Below, piece after piece: positions 50,875 to 60,723 of a DNA stretch of 64,000 bases. The notes below the pieces were generated by a model. That model did no database searches and was not told where the DNA came from. It was given only the letters and a program-made list of their open reading frames with translations. Each line of letters starts with the position of its first letter. The first letter of the stretch is position 1. The stretch covers positions 647,001 to 711,000 of the forward strand of contig NC_090170.1 in NCBI RefSeq assembly GCF_017916325.1, read 5' to 3'. The stretch comes from Leishmania martiniquensis (Eukaryota; Euglenozoa; Kinetoplastea; Trypanosomatida; Trypanosomatidae). A program made the translations under genes and the position numbers.

Positions 50875-51618
50875 ATGATTCCGCCTCCTGTTTTCAGCAA
50901 GGTCCCGGAGCTACAGTTTCGCGCGGGGAAGATGAAGTATGCAGGTGGTATTGTAACGGCCGACAAGCGAAAGGGCTACCTTTCCTTTTTCTCTACCGGA
51001 GCGAGCTCAGTCGAGATGATCTGGGCGTCGGAGTCTGAGAAGTCGGCACCCATTGTCTTGCCTCGGGGAAAAACTACTGTTAGCTTTGTGCCCCAGTGCA
51101 AAACTGGTCGTGTCCTTCTGCTGGAAGTAAATGAGAAGGATGAGAAACGGCAGCATTTCTTCTGGCTACAGGATAAATCGGAACAGAAAGATAATGCTTA
51201 TTTGACGGGCCTCGAGAGCCTACTCGCAGAGCGCACAGCCAACAGTCGCCTCAAGACAACTGTAAACCTGGAAGACTTCAAGAAAATTTTGGCTACAGTT
51301 TCCAAGTCGAAGAAGGATGTGAAGCTCACCGACATTTTGTCGTCCTCTATTGTGACTGAGGAACTGAGCAGCGACCCCGCCTACTACAACTCAAAACTGG
51401 CGGATCACTTGCCGAAAGGCGGGGGAGAATCGGATGACATTCTTTCTCAAGTAAAAAACCCGCAAGTTTCACAAGCAGCGGCAGCTCTTGGAGTTGCTCT
51501 ACAAGACCCCGCAACTTACAAGCAGCTGTGCGCCTCATTCGGTATTCCCGAAACCGACCCCAATGGTGGTGTGCTGGCGTTTCTTAATGGAATCATCGCG
51601 GCAAAGAAGAAGCCTTGA
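50875..51618 (+). CDS. RPN13: 26S proteasome ubiquitin receptor RPN13 (ADRM1)
   Basis: A 247-residue protein. Residues about 8-118 are the Pru domain: VPELQFRAGKMKYAGGIVT, KGYLSFF, and the FFWLQDKSEQKD strand/loop region that contacts ubiquitin and RPN2. The C-terminal part (about 120-240) is helical and fits the DEUBAD region that binds UCH37 (NPQVSQAAAALGVALQDP, then a C-terminal GGVLAFLNGIIAAKKKP). It is a base-subunit receptor for ubiquitinated substrates. It is shorter than animal ADRM1 because the linker is short. The ATG at 50875 begins directly before the Pru domain. Confidence 0.9.
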   Translation: MIPPPVFSKVPELQFRAGKMKYAGGIVTADKRKGYLSFFSTGASSVEMIWASESEKSAPIVLPRGKTTVSFVPQCKTGRVLLLEVNEKDEKRQHFFWLQDKSEQKDNAYLTGLESLLAERTANSRLKTTVNLEDFKKILATVSKSKKDVKLTDILSSSIVTEELSSDPAYYNSKLADHLPKGGGESDDILSQVKNPQVSQAAAALGVALQDPATYKQLCASFGIPETDPNGGVLAFLNGIIAAKKKP

Positions 51619-52070
51619 ACGAGCTGCTTCTTCCATGAATCGCCTTCACTACCTTTTCACGTCTTTTTCGATTTCCCCGTTTGTTGTGCTCGGCAACTGG
51701 AAAACAAAGCCCTCACCGATGCTTGCAATAGGGCAGCGACTCGACGACGACAGATTTTTTTTGCGGTGTATGACGTACAGTCGGCAATGTTTTATAGTGA
51801 CTTGTACACTCGCTCATGTCAGAAAAGATATGGTGACAGTGACGAAGAGCACCGGCATTTGGTGCAGATTCTGCTTGTACTGAATTTGTCAGTATAACCG
51901 AGCGGGCAAGTGGAGATGTGCGCTCATATGAAAGAACACCGTATTTGCACATTTCGCTCCGTTATGTTCGCCTTCTCCCCCCTTTTGAACGCCCTACTCC
52001 GCGGAGCCCCTACTTTGTGCTAAGCCTCATGTTTGATGTGTAGGTTACAGAGCTTTAGAATTCAGTAACG
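51619..52070. other. Spacer (450 bp), no gene recognised
   Basis: The 3' flank of RPN13 and 5' flank of the TM/coiled-coil gene. No feature beyond a few AG sites just before 52071. Confidence 0.5.
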
Positions 52071-52703
52071 ATGAAAAAAAGTGCGCGCCTGTGTCAGGGG
52101 ATTCAATCTGACCTTCATCGCTATTCTCACGCGACATTTCACGAAGGAACACATCGACAGGCTCCTGGTGACTCTACACCATGGCGTGATGTCTCTTCAC
52201 CGGTCAACAGGCTCCGCGCGTGGTGGTTGTCGCCAGTGGCCAAAGGAAGCGTTATCGCTGCCTGGTGCTTAACGTGCGTTGTTGGCGCGTATTGCTTCAG
52301 CATTCAGCAAGATGCGAAAGGAACTTACCTGCTAAATAATGTTCTGCTTCGCAATTTGCACGAAGAGGCGCAGCGGGCTGACGCCAACGAGGAGCGTGCA
52401 AGTAAATTGCAGGAGGCGATGCGACAGTATCTTTTGGAGGAAACCAACTGTAGGCGAAGCACCACCAAACTAACTGAGGGCGCGGCGTTCAGCGAGAGTA
52501 CGAAAGCTGGTATCATAAACTACGAGCTTGAACTGGTACGTGAACGTGGAAGGGCTGACGCCACACACGAGCGTAATCAACAGCTAGTGCAGGAGCTGAT
52601 GTCCGTGCGGCAAGAAATGGCACAGGTTCAGAAGGACAACGCGACTTTGGTTGGGGAGATAGAGAAACTGCAGCGACTGCTGAAGCGTTCTGGTCAGCTA
52701 TGA
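52071..52703 (+). CDS. Single-TM coiled-coil protein
   Basis: A 210-residue protein. The N-terminal 50 residues are basic, then a TM helix at about 59-78 (GSVIAAWCLTCVVGAYCFSI), then an acidic/Lys coiled coil at 90-208 broken by a short non-coil stretch. It is anchored by the N-terminal helix with the coil on one side of the membrane. No family recognised; it could be an organelle tether. The start is the first ATG downstream of several AG sites. Confidence 0.7.
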   Translation: MKKSARLCQGIQSDLHRYSHATFHEGTHRQAPGDSTPWRDVSSPVNRLRAWWLSPVAKGSVIAAWCLTCVVGAYCFSIQQDAKGTYLLNNVLLRNLHEEAQRADANEERASKLQEAMRQYLLEETNCRRSTTKLTEGAAFSESTKAGIINYELELVRERGRADATHERNQQLVQELMSVRQEMAQVQKDNATLVGEIEKLQRLLKRSGQL

Positions 52704-53049
52704 ATGTAGAGAAAAATTAACCTCGTTGCGGATGCTCTCACGTATTCAGGGGGCATCTGAGCAAGTTCACTAGCGCGGGAAAAATATGGAAAGCATTTGA
52801 CGTTTTCAGCAAGGTATTCCTATCCAAACCCCGAAGGTGGCGCGAAAAAGAAAACACGAGAACCACTGCTCTCTTGATATCACCTCCTGGCGCTGCAGTG
52901 CTAGAAATTTCATCGTTTTCCTTGTAAACGCAGCCACACCTTTGATGAGCTCTCTGACACGTGCGGTAATGTTGCGTTCATTATCCTACCCTTGCTCTTT
53001 GTCTCCGCTGTGCCTTTTCAATATTACTTCTTTGCTTTTTTTTTGATTC
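52704..53049. other. Spacer, no gene recognised
   Basis: The 3' flank of the TM/coiled-coil gene, leading into the strong POLE2 pyrimidine tract at about 52990-53051. Confidence 0.5.
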
Positions 53050-53051
53050 AG
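53050..53051 (+). promoter_or_regulatory. SL trans-splice acceptor of POLE2
   Basis: A long pyrimidine tract (CTTCTTTGCTTTTTTTTTG) is followed by ATTCAG. The 5' UTR is about 85 nt. Confidence 0.65.
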
Positions 53052-53136
53052 CTCTTTCAGGAGAGACTGAAAGAGTCTGTCAAGACAAGCAAAAAGAGGA
53101 GGAAGGAAGTGCAGGGGTCTTGCATAGGAGGAAGCA

Positions 53137-54795
53137 ATGAAAGAGCCCAAGGACGATATAAGGAACTTTGCGCGGGCGTACAAGTACAACTTGAAACCAT
53201 TAGCTGTGGACCGATTTGCCAGTTTCTTGAAGAAATATGAAACTGACGAGGAATACCGCCGCAATCTTCTGCGAGACCTGTTCAGCCTGATTCGAGAGCA
53301 ATGCTGCGACAATCGACTCGTCGATGAGATGAAGGCAGATGTGGTCATCAGCTTACAAGAAGCAAAAATAAGAGGAAATCTTGGCACCGACGGGTCGCAC
53401 TCTGTGCAAGTCGTTTCTCTGGACGCGATTCCTAGGGTCTTTGTCGACGAGATAAGTAATGACCTGAGGGTGGGCGGCTCCTCCACTTCAATGAACCGCT
53501 TACAGTGCCTTAATCAACGCTATGCCCTCGCTCGGCGACGCTGCTATGGATGCGGCCTCTACCGAAAATCTGTGGATGAGCGAGCTTTACATGACGGCTG
53601 CCTCGCTCTTTTGCCTACCTCCGCGCTAGAGGGGCTCGATCCAAGCCTTCAGATTGCTGTGCTTGGGCTCCTGGTAGTGCGCGACAAAGAAGTGTTCTTG
53701 GAGGATTTAAGAGGGAAGATCAAATTGGGATTCAGCGAGCAGTCGCGGGTCACAGAGCACTCGTTCATGGGAAACGGGTTCATGGTTGTGGTGAGCGGGT
53801 TCTGGGTGAACAGTATTCTCCAGGTTGCTCGCGTGGACCTTCCGCCGGCAGAGCGGCGGGAGGCGACGCTGCGCGATGTCGGCCCTAGCGTGGACCTATT
53901 CGGGTTGGCCCCGCGCTACCCAATGGAAGCCTTGCGGGAGGAGAAGAAGCGAGTGCAGAATGTGATCATCGTCATGGCGCATGTGCACCTCGACAAGGCG
54001 AGCACCATGGGCAAAATGGCTCGCTTTTTTCAGCGGATGCAGGGCCTTAGCGAGTCAGAGTTGCGCGATGTCACCTTTGTCATGACCGGTAATTTTTCGT
54101 CTGTCCCGCTTCACTTTGGTGACGCATCTCACTTGCCTGACATCTTCGACAACTCGGGCCGCCTACAGATCCTCCTAGATGGACTAGGCCGTTGCATTGC
54201 GGCGAATGCGCCCGCCGCAGCACAGCATAGCCAGTTTGTGCTCATCCCGGGGCCCAGCGACATGACTACCTTGCAGGGCTTTCAGCCACAAACACCCATC
54301 GCCGCACACTTTACCAAAGGTGTGGAGAGTCGAACGAAAAAGCTTACCCTAGCCCCGAATCCGTGTCGGTTGCGCTTTTACACGCACGAGGTTATCATTG
54401 CTCGCCGCGACTTTCTGCGAGATTTCCAGCACGACGAGTCGGCGTACCCGTGGGACCGCTACCGCGGAAAGGAGCACTCCGGCACGGCGCTGACTCAGGG
54501 CGTTCCTAATAGTGACGGGGAGGTTAGCACAACGTCGTTTGAGCGCATCACCAAGACGGTGCTGGATGAAGCGCACCTGTCACCCTGCATTGATGGGGCG
54601 GTTCTGTGGAAGGTAGATGACGCCTTGCGCATCCCCGTACTCCCGCACACGATGCTGTTGTGCGACTCGACAGAGCAATGGGAGTGCCACTACAAAGGCG
54701 TTCACATCTTGAACCCCGGCTCCTTTGCCGTCAACGGCACATTCCTTTGGTACACCCCTGCAGACGGGCAGTGCTGCCTCAGCAGAGTGGAGTAA
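53137..54795 (+). CDS. POLE2: DNA polymerase epsilon subunit 2 (B subunit)
   Basis: A 552-residue protein. The N-terminal 100 residues are helical as in POLE2/DPB2. The phosphatase-like OB/MPE fold shows VNSILQVARVDLPPAERRE, then FVLIPGPSD near 367, PNPCRLRFYTHEVIIARRD near 410-425, and NPGSFAVNGTFLWY near 526. The metal-binding residues of active phosphatases are not preserved in this branch, as is normal for B subunits. It is part of the leading-strand replicative polymerase and is needed for origin activation. The length is typical. The ATG is the first after the acceptor. Confidence 0.9.
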   Translation: MKEPKDDIRNFARAYKYNLKPLAVDRFASFLKKYETDEEYRRNLLRDLFSLIREQCCDNRLVDEMKADVVISLQEAKIRGNLGTDGSHSVQVVSLDAIPRVFVDEISNDLRVGGSSTSMNRLQCLNQRYALARRRCYGCGLYRKSVDERALHDGCLALLPTSALEGLDPSLQIAVLGLLVVRDKEVFLEDLRGKIKLGFSEQSRVTEHSFMGNGFMVVVSGFWVNSILQVARVDLPPAERREATLRDVGPSVDLFGLAPRYPMEALREEKKRVQNVIIVMAHVHLDKASTMGKMARFFQRMQGLSESELRDVTFVMTGNFSSVPLHFGDASHLPDIFDNSGRLQILLDGLGRCIAANAPAAAQHSQFVLIPGPSDMTTLQGFQPQTPIAAHFTKGVESRTKKLTLAPNPCRLRFYTHEVIIARRDFLRDFQHDESAYPWDRYRGKEHSGTALTQGVPNSDGEVSTTSFERITKTVLDEAHLSPCIDGAVLWKVDDALRIPVLPHTMLLCDSTEQWECHYKGVHILNPGSFAVNGTFLWYTPADGQCCLSRVE

Positions 54796-55168
54796 GAGGC
54801 TTTCTTGTTGATGTGACGGCCACTCACATGTTACTGGGCCTCATGAAGGACGCCCCTTTGCTCTGGGGGCTGTGCTTGCTGCTTCAGGCGTCGCTAATAG
54901 CTGGGCAGCTCCAGAATTGAAGAGGCTGTGTTTCACTAGACACTCTTCTTTCTTTGAAGCTGTTGGCGTGCATAACTGCATAGAAGTCCGCGCTTATACG
55001 TGAGAAAGGTGTGCTTATCGTTCTCTCATGGCAATGAAATGCTTCTTTTTCGCCTCCTGCGGGTGTATTTGTTGCCCAGCCTTAGCAAGGTCTGCGACAT
55101 GAAAACAAGTTCTTCAGCCTTTTTTTTTCGGAAGAGATCTTCCTCATGACGGGGGTGGGGTAGGGGCG
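54796..55168. other. 3' flank of POLE2
   Basis: About 370 bp without a recognisable gene, ending at element copy C. Confidence 0.5.
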
Positions 55169-55588
55169 ACGCCTCAGTGCGCGGCATCTCAGGGGTGCAG
55201 TGCACCGCTCTGTGCGAGGAAGTCCAGCAGCCCTCCCTCCCCCTGCCGATGCCGAGCCGGTCTGTGCTGGTGACAGGGGCGAAGCACACCCGCGGCGTAG
55301 GGGAGGTCACGGCAGTGCATCGCCCCCGATGCCGCTGGCCAGGCCGTGGGTGGCGCTGCGTCAGAGTGAGCTGCGAGGCGTGGGGTGGGCAGAGCGCGAG
55401 GCAGGGGGGCCGCTTTTGGGTGGGCCGAGCTGGCGCCTCGCTGTAACGCGTGTCCACAGCTGCTTCGCACCTCGAGGCGATGTGTGTGTGTGTGTGCGTG
55501 CGTGCTTGTGGGGGCGGGGAGGGGGGAGGCTTTGCGGCCGGCCGAGCCGAGCGGTGCTGAGCTCGTGGGCTCTGCCGCTCAAAGGGAG
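55169..55588 (+). repeat. Dispersed element, copy C
   Basis: An approximately 420 bp copy in the opposite DNA orientation to A and B, which on this plus-strand array makes its sense relative to transcription the same. It starts ACGCCTCAGTGCGCGGCATC and shares the whole body, including the TG run at about 55483-55503. It ends at CCGCTCAAAGGGAG, missing the AAAACCTCTTTT end of A and B. At sites where A and B differ it agrees sometimes with one, sometimes with the other. Confidence 0.85.
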
Positions 55589-56107
55589 CCCCTCTAGAGA
55601 ATGACAAGGGACCAGAGTAGATGCCAGATGCGAGGGGAGGGCAAGCGACATCACGTCCCAGCAGAGTGGAGCTGTCACAATTCGAAGCCTTAGCTGAAGA
55701 GTGCGATGAGCAGACATTTTTTTCTGCTAATTTCTTGTCGAAGAGAAACATCAAAGAGTTAGACACACACGCTGACAACGAAGGCGCTTGAGCGAAAGAA
55801 AAAAAGACATGCCGTGTGCGGCCCGTGCGGGCCACACCTATTACATCATCTGCAGATGAGCTCAACTCTTTCTTGGTGCCCTTGTGCGAACGCATGGCTT
55901 CCGACTCCTGAAAGAATCACGGGGCCACACCAATCTATTGGGCTCTCCTGGCAAACGAGAAAGACACATACTTATGTGCACAAGCGGACAACCCCGATGC
56001 TCAAAGTTACACATTCACAAGGGCACTGAAGCGTGAAAGACGATTCGAAGAAAGGAGCACTGAAGTGCCGCTTTGCTCTGCTCGAGGGTAACCGTGCACA
56101 GTCTATC
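55589..56107. other. Spacer after copy C and 5' flank of the DTWD1-like gene
   Basis: About 520 bp. No clear acceptor chosen; candidate AG sites precede 56108. No gene seen. Confidence 0.45.
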
Positions 56108-57100
56108 ATGAAGCGTCCTCGCACTGGCTATACGGACTCCAACGACGAGCGCGCCGAGAAGGTGCACGCCTTCATTAAGAGTTTGCGCTTTTCTGTTCCG
56201 CTCTACCGCCTCCGGGAGCAGCAGGATCGCCGGGAGTGCCCTCAATGCCACAAGCGTCGCCTCTACTTCTGCTACGACTGCCTCACGACGGTACATCCAG
56301 AGTCCCACCCACCACCGCTGGCGCTGCCCCTCAACGTTTACGTGGTGCTGCACCCTAACGAGCTGCGCGGCAAGAGCACCAGCTTGGCTGCCTCGACCAT
56401 TTCACCTGACTTGCATATAGTAGAGTATCCAACGGTGCCAGAGCAGCTGGAGCCAGCGAGCACGCTAGTCTTGTATCCCAGCGAGCAGAGCGTTGAGCTG
56501 CACGAGGTGGAGCATCTTGATCAGTACAAGAACGTTGTTTTCATTGACAGTACGTGGCAGCAGAGCAAAGCGATTGTACGGGATGCGCGAGTGAAGAGGT
56601 TCAAACACGTTCGCATCAAGTCGCAGACGTCTCTCTTCTGGCGTTTCCAAAGCAACGACCCGACCTACCTGGCCACCGTCGAGGCGATCTACTACTTTCT
56701 GCGCGAGTACATCACGCAGGTGAATAAGGTGAAGGCAGAACGTGAGCACGGCGGCAGCAGCCCGTCACCACCGCCCGCACACCAGATCGAGACAAATGAC
56801 AGCAGCGCCTCAATGTCGGCCTCCAACGAGGTCGGCCTGCATAACATCGATGGGGCAGCAAGCAGCGCCGACGCCAGCACCTTCTACCGCGGGGAGGTGG
56901 ATGACCTTCTCTACTACTACATCAACCAGTACATCGGCGTCCAGCAGCGCTACACCAACGGCAATTTGAACAAGTATACCGACCGTCACTTCAGCGGGTA
57001 CATTATCCAAAACACTTCCTGGGACGAACTCGTCACACCGCCGCCGACTAACAGCTCCAGCGAAGCGGCAACCGCAGCGCCACGCCAGACTGCCGATTGA
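56108..57100 (+). CDS. DTW-domain tRNA-uridine aminocarboxypropyltransferase (DTWD1-like)
   Basis: A 330-residue protein. A zinc-binding ribbon ECPQCHKRRLYFCYDC lies at about 43-58. The DTW motif is present as DSTW at 147-150 (VFIDSTWQQSKAIVRDARVK), followed by KHVRIKSQTSLFWRFQSND and a YFLREYI helix. DTWD1/DTWD2 and bacterial TapT transfer the aminocarboxypropyl group from SAM to uridine (acp3U) in tRNA. The signatures favour the DTWD1 branch. The C-terminal 100 residues are a Ser/Ala-rich tail. The frame is open 25 codons upstream to a GTG; the ATG at 56108 is used. Confidence 0.85.
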   Translation: MKRPRTGYTDSNDERAEKVHAFIKSLRFSVPLYRLREQQDRRECPQCHKRRLYFCYDCLTTVHPESHPPPLALPLNVYVVLHPNELRGKSTSLAASTISPDLHIVEYPTVPEQLEPASTLVLYPSEQSVELHEVEHLDQYKNVVFIDSTWQQSKAIVRDARVKRFKHVRIKSQTSLFWRFQSNDPTYLATVEAIYYFLREYITQVNKVKAEREHGGSSPSPPPAHQIETNDSSASMSASNEVGLHNIDGAASSADASTFYRGEVDDLLYYYINQYIGVQQRYTNGNLNKYTDRHFSGYIIQNTSWDELVTPPPTNSSSEAATAAPRQTAD

Positions 57101-57920
57101 GGGGAGGGGGCGCGCATATATGTCTCTCTTCAACTGTGTGTGCGCGTATGTGTGTCTGAGGTGGCTTAATATTTTCACGTAGCGGTCAGGTGAAGCACTC
57201 TAACAATGGCTGCGCTCGCTTCCATGCCCCTGGGACTTGTGGGTGTGGAGAGAGTGGGCCTCGGGTAGCTTTTCCCCTTGGCTTCGGTTGCCAGAGAGGC
57301 CGAGATCACGTGGGCAGCACTTTTTTCCCCAAAGTCCCCCTTTCCTCCCCGCCCCAACTGTAAGCGAGTGTAACAGTCACTTAAAAAAAGAAGAGGCAGC
57401 GCAAGGAAGGGAATATTCTCCAGTCGCGTCACCTCATTCATGCGTCGTTGTCTTCTCCGTTTCCAGCGTCGAAGGCGCCGGCCAGGGCCTCAGAAAGAGT
57501 CCTCTCTCGCTGCGAAAACGCATACGCACACGCACACACGAACTGCCTTCTTCCTACGAGATTCTTCTTCTCCCCTTCTCTTCACCATCGCAGCGCCTCT
57601 GGTTGCGTGCTACATTGCAGGGGGCACCATATTGCTTCCTCCCCGAGGCATAGGACTCATACGCCTGAGCACGCACGCCAGATTGCGCGGCATTGACCCG
57701 CGGCCAAATCCAGACCGTGTGTAGCGAAAGGGTGGCTCTGTCTCGCCGGCGCATCTCCACACACCTCCAAGCTGCGTTCGACTCCTTGTTTTCTGTGTGC
57801 CTTGTGCGTTATGCGATAGCGCCCCTTCTTTCGGTATTCACACCTTGGGTGGCACACGAAGAGAGCGTCTAGGTGAGTCCTTTTTGGTTCTCTTTAGTGC
57901 AGCGGTTTTCTCTTCTCCGA
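57101..57920. other. Spacer (820 bp), no gene recognised
   Basis: The 3' flank of the DTWD1-like gene and 5' flank of trypanin. Short CA-rich and pyrimidine runs only. Confidence 0.55.
57896..57897 (+). promoter_or_regulatory. Probable SL trans-splice acceptor of trypanin
   Basis: TTTTTGGTTCTCTTTAG ends at 57897, 23 nt before the ATG at 57921. It excludes the GTG at 57873. Confidence 0.6.
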
Positions 57921-59339
57921 ATGCCGCCGAGGCGTCCCAAGTCGATGCCCCAGGCGAAGGGCGCCGGCGCTGCCACGTCGAAGGGGAAATCGATGAAGAG
58001 CGGCACAGCTGCGGTAGCCGCGCCGCCTGTCGATGGCAAAGATATCTGGTTGGCGACAGATGCTCTACAAAAGACGAATGCGATGCGCAACTATTTCCAA
58101 CTCGAGCGCGACCGCATCATCGCCTTTTGGAACATCTCGAAGAAGGAGTTGCTGGACACCAAGGAATCGCTTCGTGAAAAGCAGCAGGAGAAGGCAGAGC
58201 TGGCAGACCGGCATGAGGTGGAGAAGCAGATCTTCAAGCAGAAGATCCGGCATCTGCTGTACGAAAACCAGGTGCAGCTTTCCATCATGAAAGAGGAGGC
58301 GGAGCGTGCGCTGACAAGTCGGGAGGAAGAGTACCGTGCGAAAGAGAGCAACGCGGCCCGAAGCCTGCGCGACACCAAGCTGGCGGACCGTGAGCTGGAG
58401 GTGCGGCATCTGGAGCATCAGCGCGCGCTTGTTACCCAGCAGGATAAAGAAATCGCTGAGCAGCAATCGCAATTCGAGCGGGAGATCAAGGAGATGCACC
58501 TCAAGTACGAACACCTTCTGAGGACTGTGCGTGAGGAGATGGACGAGTCCCGGAAAGAGGAGCTCAGCCGTATCGAGGAGCGTAAGGAGAAGCACATCGC
58601 GGAGCTGAAGGAGACCCATGAGCGTACGTTCAAAGAGATCAAGGACTACTTTAGCGAAATCACCTCAAACAACTTAGAAACCATTCGTACACTCAAGGAT
58701 GAGGTGTACGCGCGAAAGCGCACCGAGACGCACAATGAGCGCGCCATGTACGAAGTGGCGCAGCGGAACAAGAGGCTCACCGAGCCACTCGCCAAGCTGC
58801 AAAGCCAGAAGAAGACCCTCGGGCTGGAGCTGGAAAACTACCTGGCCGACAAGGAGGCCCTTGCAGAGGTGAAGCGGAACATCAAGGATACGCAGCAAGA
58901 AATCCAGAGCGTTTCCTGGGAGCAAGAGGTCCTCTCGCAACGCTACGCGAAGCTTGTCGAAGATCGCGATATTATCTTGAAGAAGTACAACGCCATGCTC
59001 CAAGACATCCAGCGCAAGTCAGCGTTCCGACGTGTGCTGATCCAAAAGAAGCTGGAGCTGGTGCAGACACAATTGGAAGGACGCGATGCGAAGCTGACGG
59101 AGTTACTAAAACGTGCAAACGTAAACCCAGATGACATGAAGGAGCTGGAGCAGAAAGTCCACGATCTCATCTCGGAGAAGGACAAGACGGTTGAGGATTT
59201 GAAGCAGCTGCTGCTCCGCCTCACTACTCAAAGCGAACGAGTTGTTGCCACATATGAGTCGTATATGGAAGATAACGGGGTGTCGGGGTGGGTCGGCACA
59301 TCAGGTGCCACATCTGCGGCAGCATCGATTCGCGCATGA
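57921..59339 (+). CDS. Trypanin (DRC4/GAS8), dynein regulatory complex subunit
   Basis: A 472-residue protein, close to the usual trypanin length. A basic Ala/Lys-rich N-terminus is followed by almost continuous coiled coil. The GAS8/DRC4 pattern is clear: RNYFQLERDRIIAFWNISKK near 55-75, a central LKYEHLLRTVREEMDESRKEEL block, the QRNKRLTEPLAKLQSQKKTL segment, and the C-terminal LIQKKLELVQTQLEGRDAKL stretch. It belongs to the nexin-dynein regulatory complex of the axoneme and controls flagellar dynein activity. The last 30 residues are a Gly/Ala-rich tail. Confidence 0.95.
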   Translation: MPPRRPKSMPQAKGAGAATSKGKSMKSGTAAVAAPPVDGKDIWLATDALQKTNAMRNYFQLERDRIIAFWNISKKELLDTKESLREKQQEKAELADRHEVEKQIFKQKIRHLLYENQVQLSIMKEEAERALTSREEEYRAKESNAARSLRDTKLADRELEVRHLEHQRALVTQQDKEIAEQQSQFEREIKEMHLKYEHLLRTVREEMDESRKEELSRIEERKEKHIAELKETHERTFKEIKDYFSEITSNNLETIRTLKDEVYARKRTETHNERAMYEVAQRNKRLTEPLAKLQSQKKTLGLELENYLADKEALAEVKRNIKDTQQEIQSVSWEQEVLSQRYAKLVEDRDIILKKYNAMLQDIQRKSAFRRVLIQKKLELVQTQLEGRDAKLTELLKRANVNPDDMKELEQKVHDLISEKDKTVEDLKQLLLRLTTQSERVVATYESYMEDNGVSGWVGTSGATSAAASIRA

Positions 59340-60723
59340 GAAAAATGCTAAGGTGAGCGTCCTTACCAGCGCGGTGCTTTTTTCCTCTCTCGTACCCGTT
59401 GGCTGTCGCTCATGGTGTTGGAGCTGATTCTTGGGCTTGCTCACAGCGTACGTTTCTCTGTGATTTGTGTGTCTGGCTGCGCAGATGGAGGGATCATGCC
59501 GTGTTTAGTGCTGAGCCGACTTCTCCCGCTCTTCACCTCCCCACGCGTGTGTGTGGCTCTGGGGCCTCGAAGGGGCGCCCGAAGAGGTGCATGTATGCTA
59601 TTGTAAGGCTTTGATGCCCCGTTTTGTTGTTTCGCCCCCCCTTTTCTCGGTATTTCGAGAGGTCATCATCGCTGCCGTCACGCATACACAGTGAGTACAC
59701 ACGCACGCGTACCCGTAACGCTCCCTCCTTTCTTGACTCCTTCGTGTTTCGTGCGTGCACTCCTGTCGACCTTTTTTTTTGCTGGTATCGCCAACCTTCT
59801 GTGTATCGTCACCTGTGCTGCGCTATCTTCCTATGTAAGTGCATTAGGCGCCTGGCTCACTCTTCGCCTATCACCGATTCCGCTTTACACCTCGTTCATT
59901 TTTGGTTCATATTGCGGCCATGTATGTTATGACTCCGGCGCGCGTGTGTGTGTGTGCGTGTGTGCTCCCTCTCTCCCTCTTCCTCCGATCGCCTTCGCCT
60001 CTCATGCCGTCACTCGCACTAAACCCTTTGTTGCCATAGTAGGCTCCTTTTCTCGAGTCGATACACCCACCGAAGCACATGCCAGCAGCCTGGGAAAAAG
60101 AGCGTTACCGGCCGCCTCTCTGGAACGCATCTCCACCTGCACCCTCTCCGAGAAAAGATAAGCACACTTGCTTGGACCGAACGAGAGGCGGCGGCGCCTG
60201 TGCGTGCTCCTCTTACCCACCCTTCAGCTACGCTGCGGCGCGTTGACTTGTTCTTCTTGGAAACCCTCTTCGTCCTTCTGCTCATCTGTCTGCCTCCTCC
60301 TCATGTAGTTTCCTCCTTCATCCTCTGCGTTGTTTCTCTGCACTCACCCTTCGGAGGCTACGCGCTCTTGTGACATTTCTGGGCGTCTGCTTCCGCGTCG
60401 CAACGCCACATCCTCTCTCATCTTCAAACCGGCACGCGTACACCCGCACGCGTACGAAACGTGCGCCACAGTCAAGAAGTGACGTGCCCGTGAGTGTGCA
60501 GTTTGTGTGTGGTGTCTGCGTGCATACTGTACGTCGAGGCGGGCCAGAGAAGGAGCAGCAAAGCGTCCGCCCACTGGAAACTAAAAGGGACCATCTCCGT
60601 TCCTTCGTATCCCGCGGAGATACGCACATACCGCCTTTCCGTTCACTTCTTCCCATACTCCTCCTTCCCAAAGAAAAAAACAAACGGTCAGGGAAAAAGA
60701 AGACACTCGCAACACAGGAACAG
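59340..60723. other. Spacer (1.4 kb), no gene recognised
   Basis: The 3' flank of trypanin and 5' flank of EBP2, with pyrimidine tracts (59960-59990, 60650-60668). A plus-strand frame around 59780-59960 encodes a hydrophobic stretch but has no ATG; see rejected items. Confidence 0.55.
60671..60672 (+). promoter_or_regulatory. Probable SL trans-splice acceptor of EBP2
   Basis: CATACTCCTCCTTCCCAAAG ends about here; the ATG at 60724 is the first downstream. The frame is open far upstream, so this site decides the start. The exact AG could be one of several in the next 45 nt. Confidence 0.45.

Noticed and set aside
55026..55895. 289-residue antisense frame across copy C
   Set aside because: It runs against the transcription direction and merely reads through the repeat; the same frame in A and B differs and carries the CA-repeat as Thr-His.
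56033..56107. 25-residue extension of the DTWD1-like gene
   Set aside because: GTG start; no ATG.
59691..60161. 156-residue hydrophobic frame on the plus strand
   Set aside because: It has a membrane-like stretch but no ATG at all in frame; GTG start only.
60370..60723. Upstream extension of EBP2
   Set aside because: Non-domain Arg/Thr/Ser-rich translation of the 5' UTR and splice tract.
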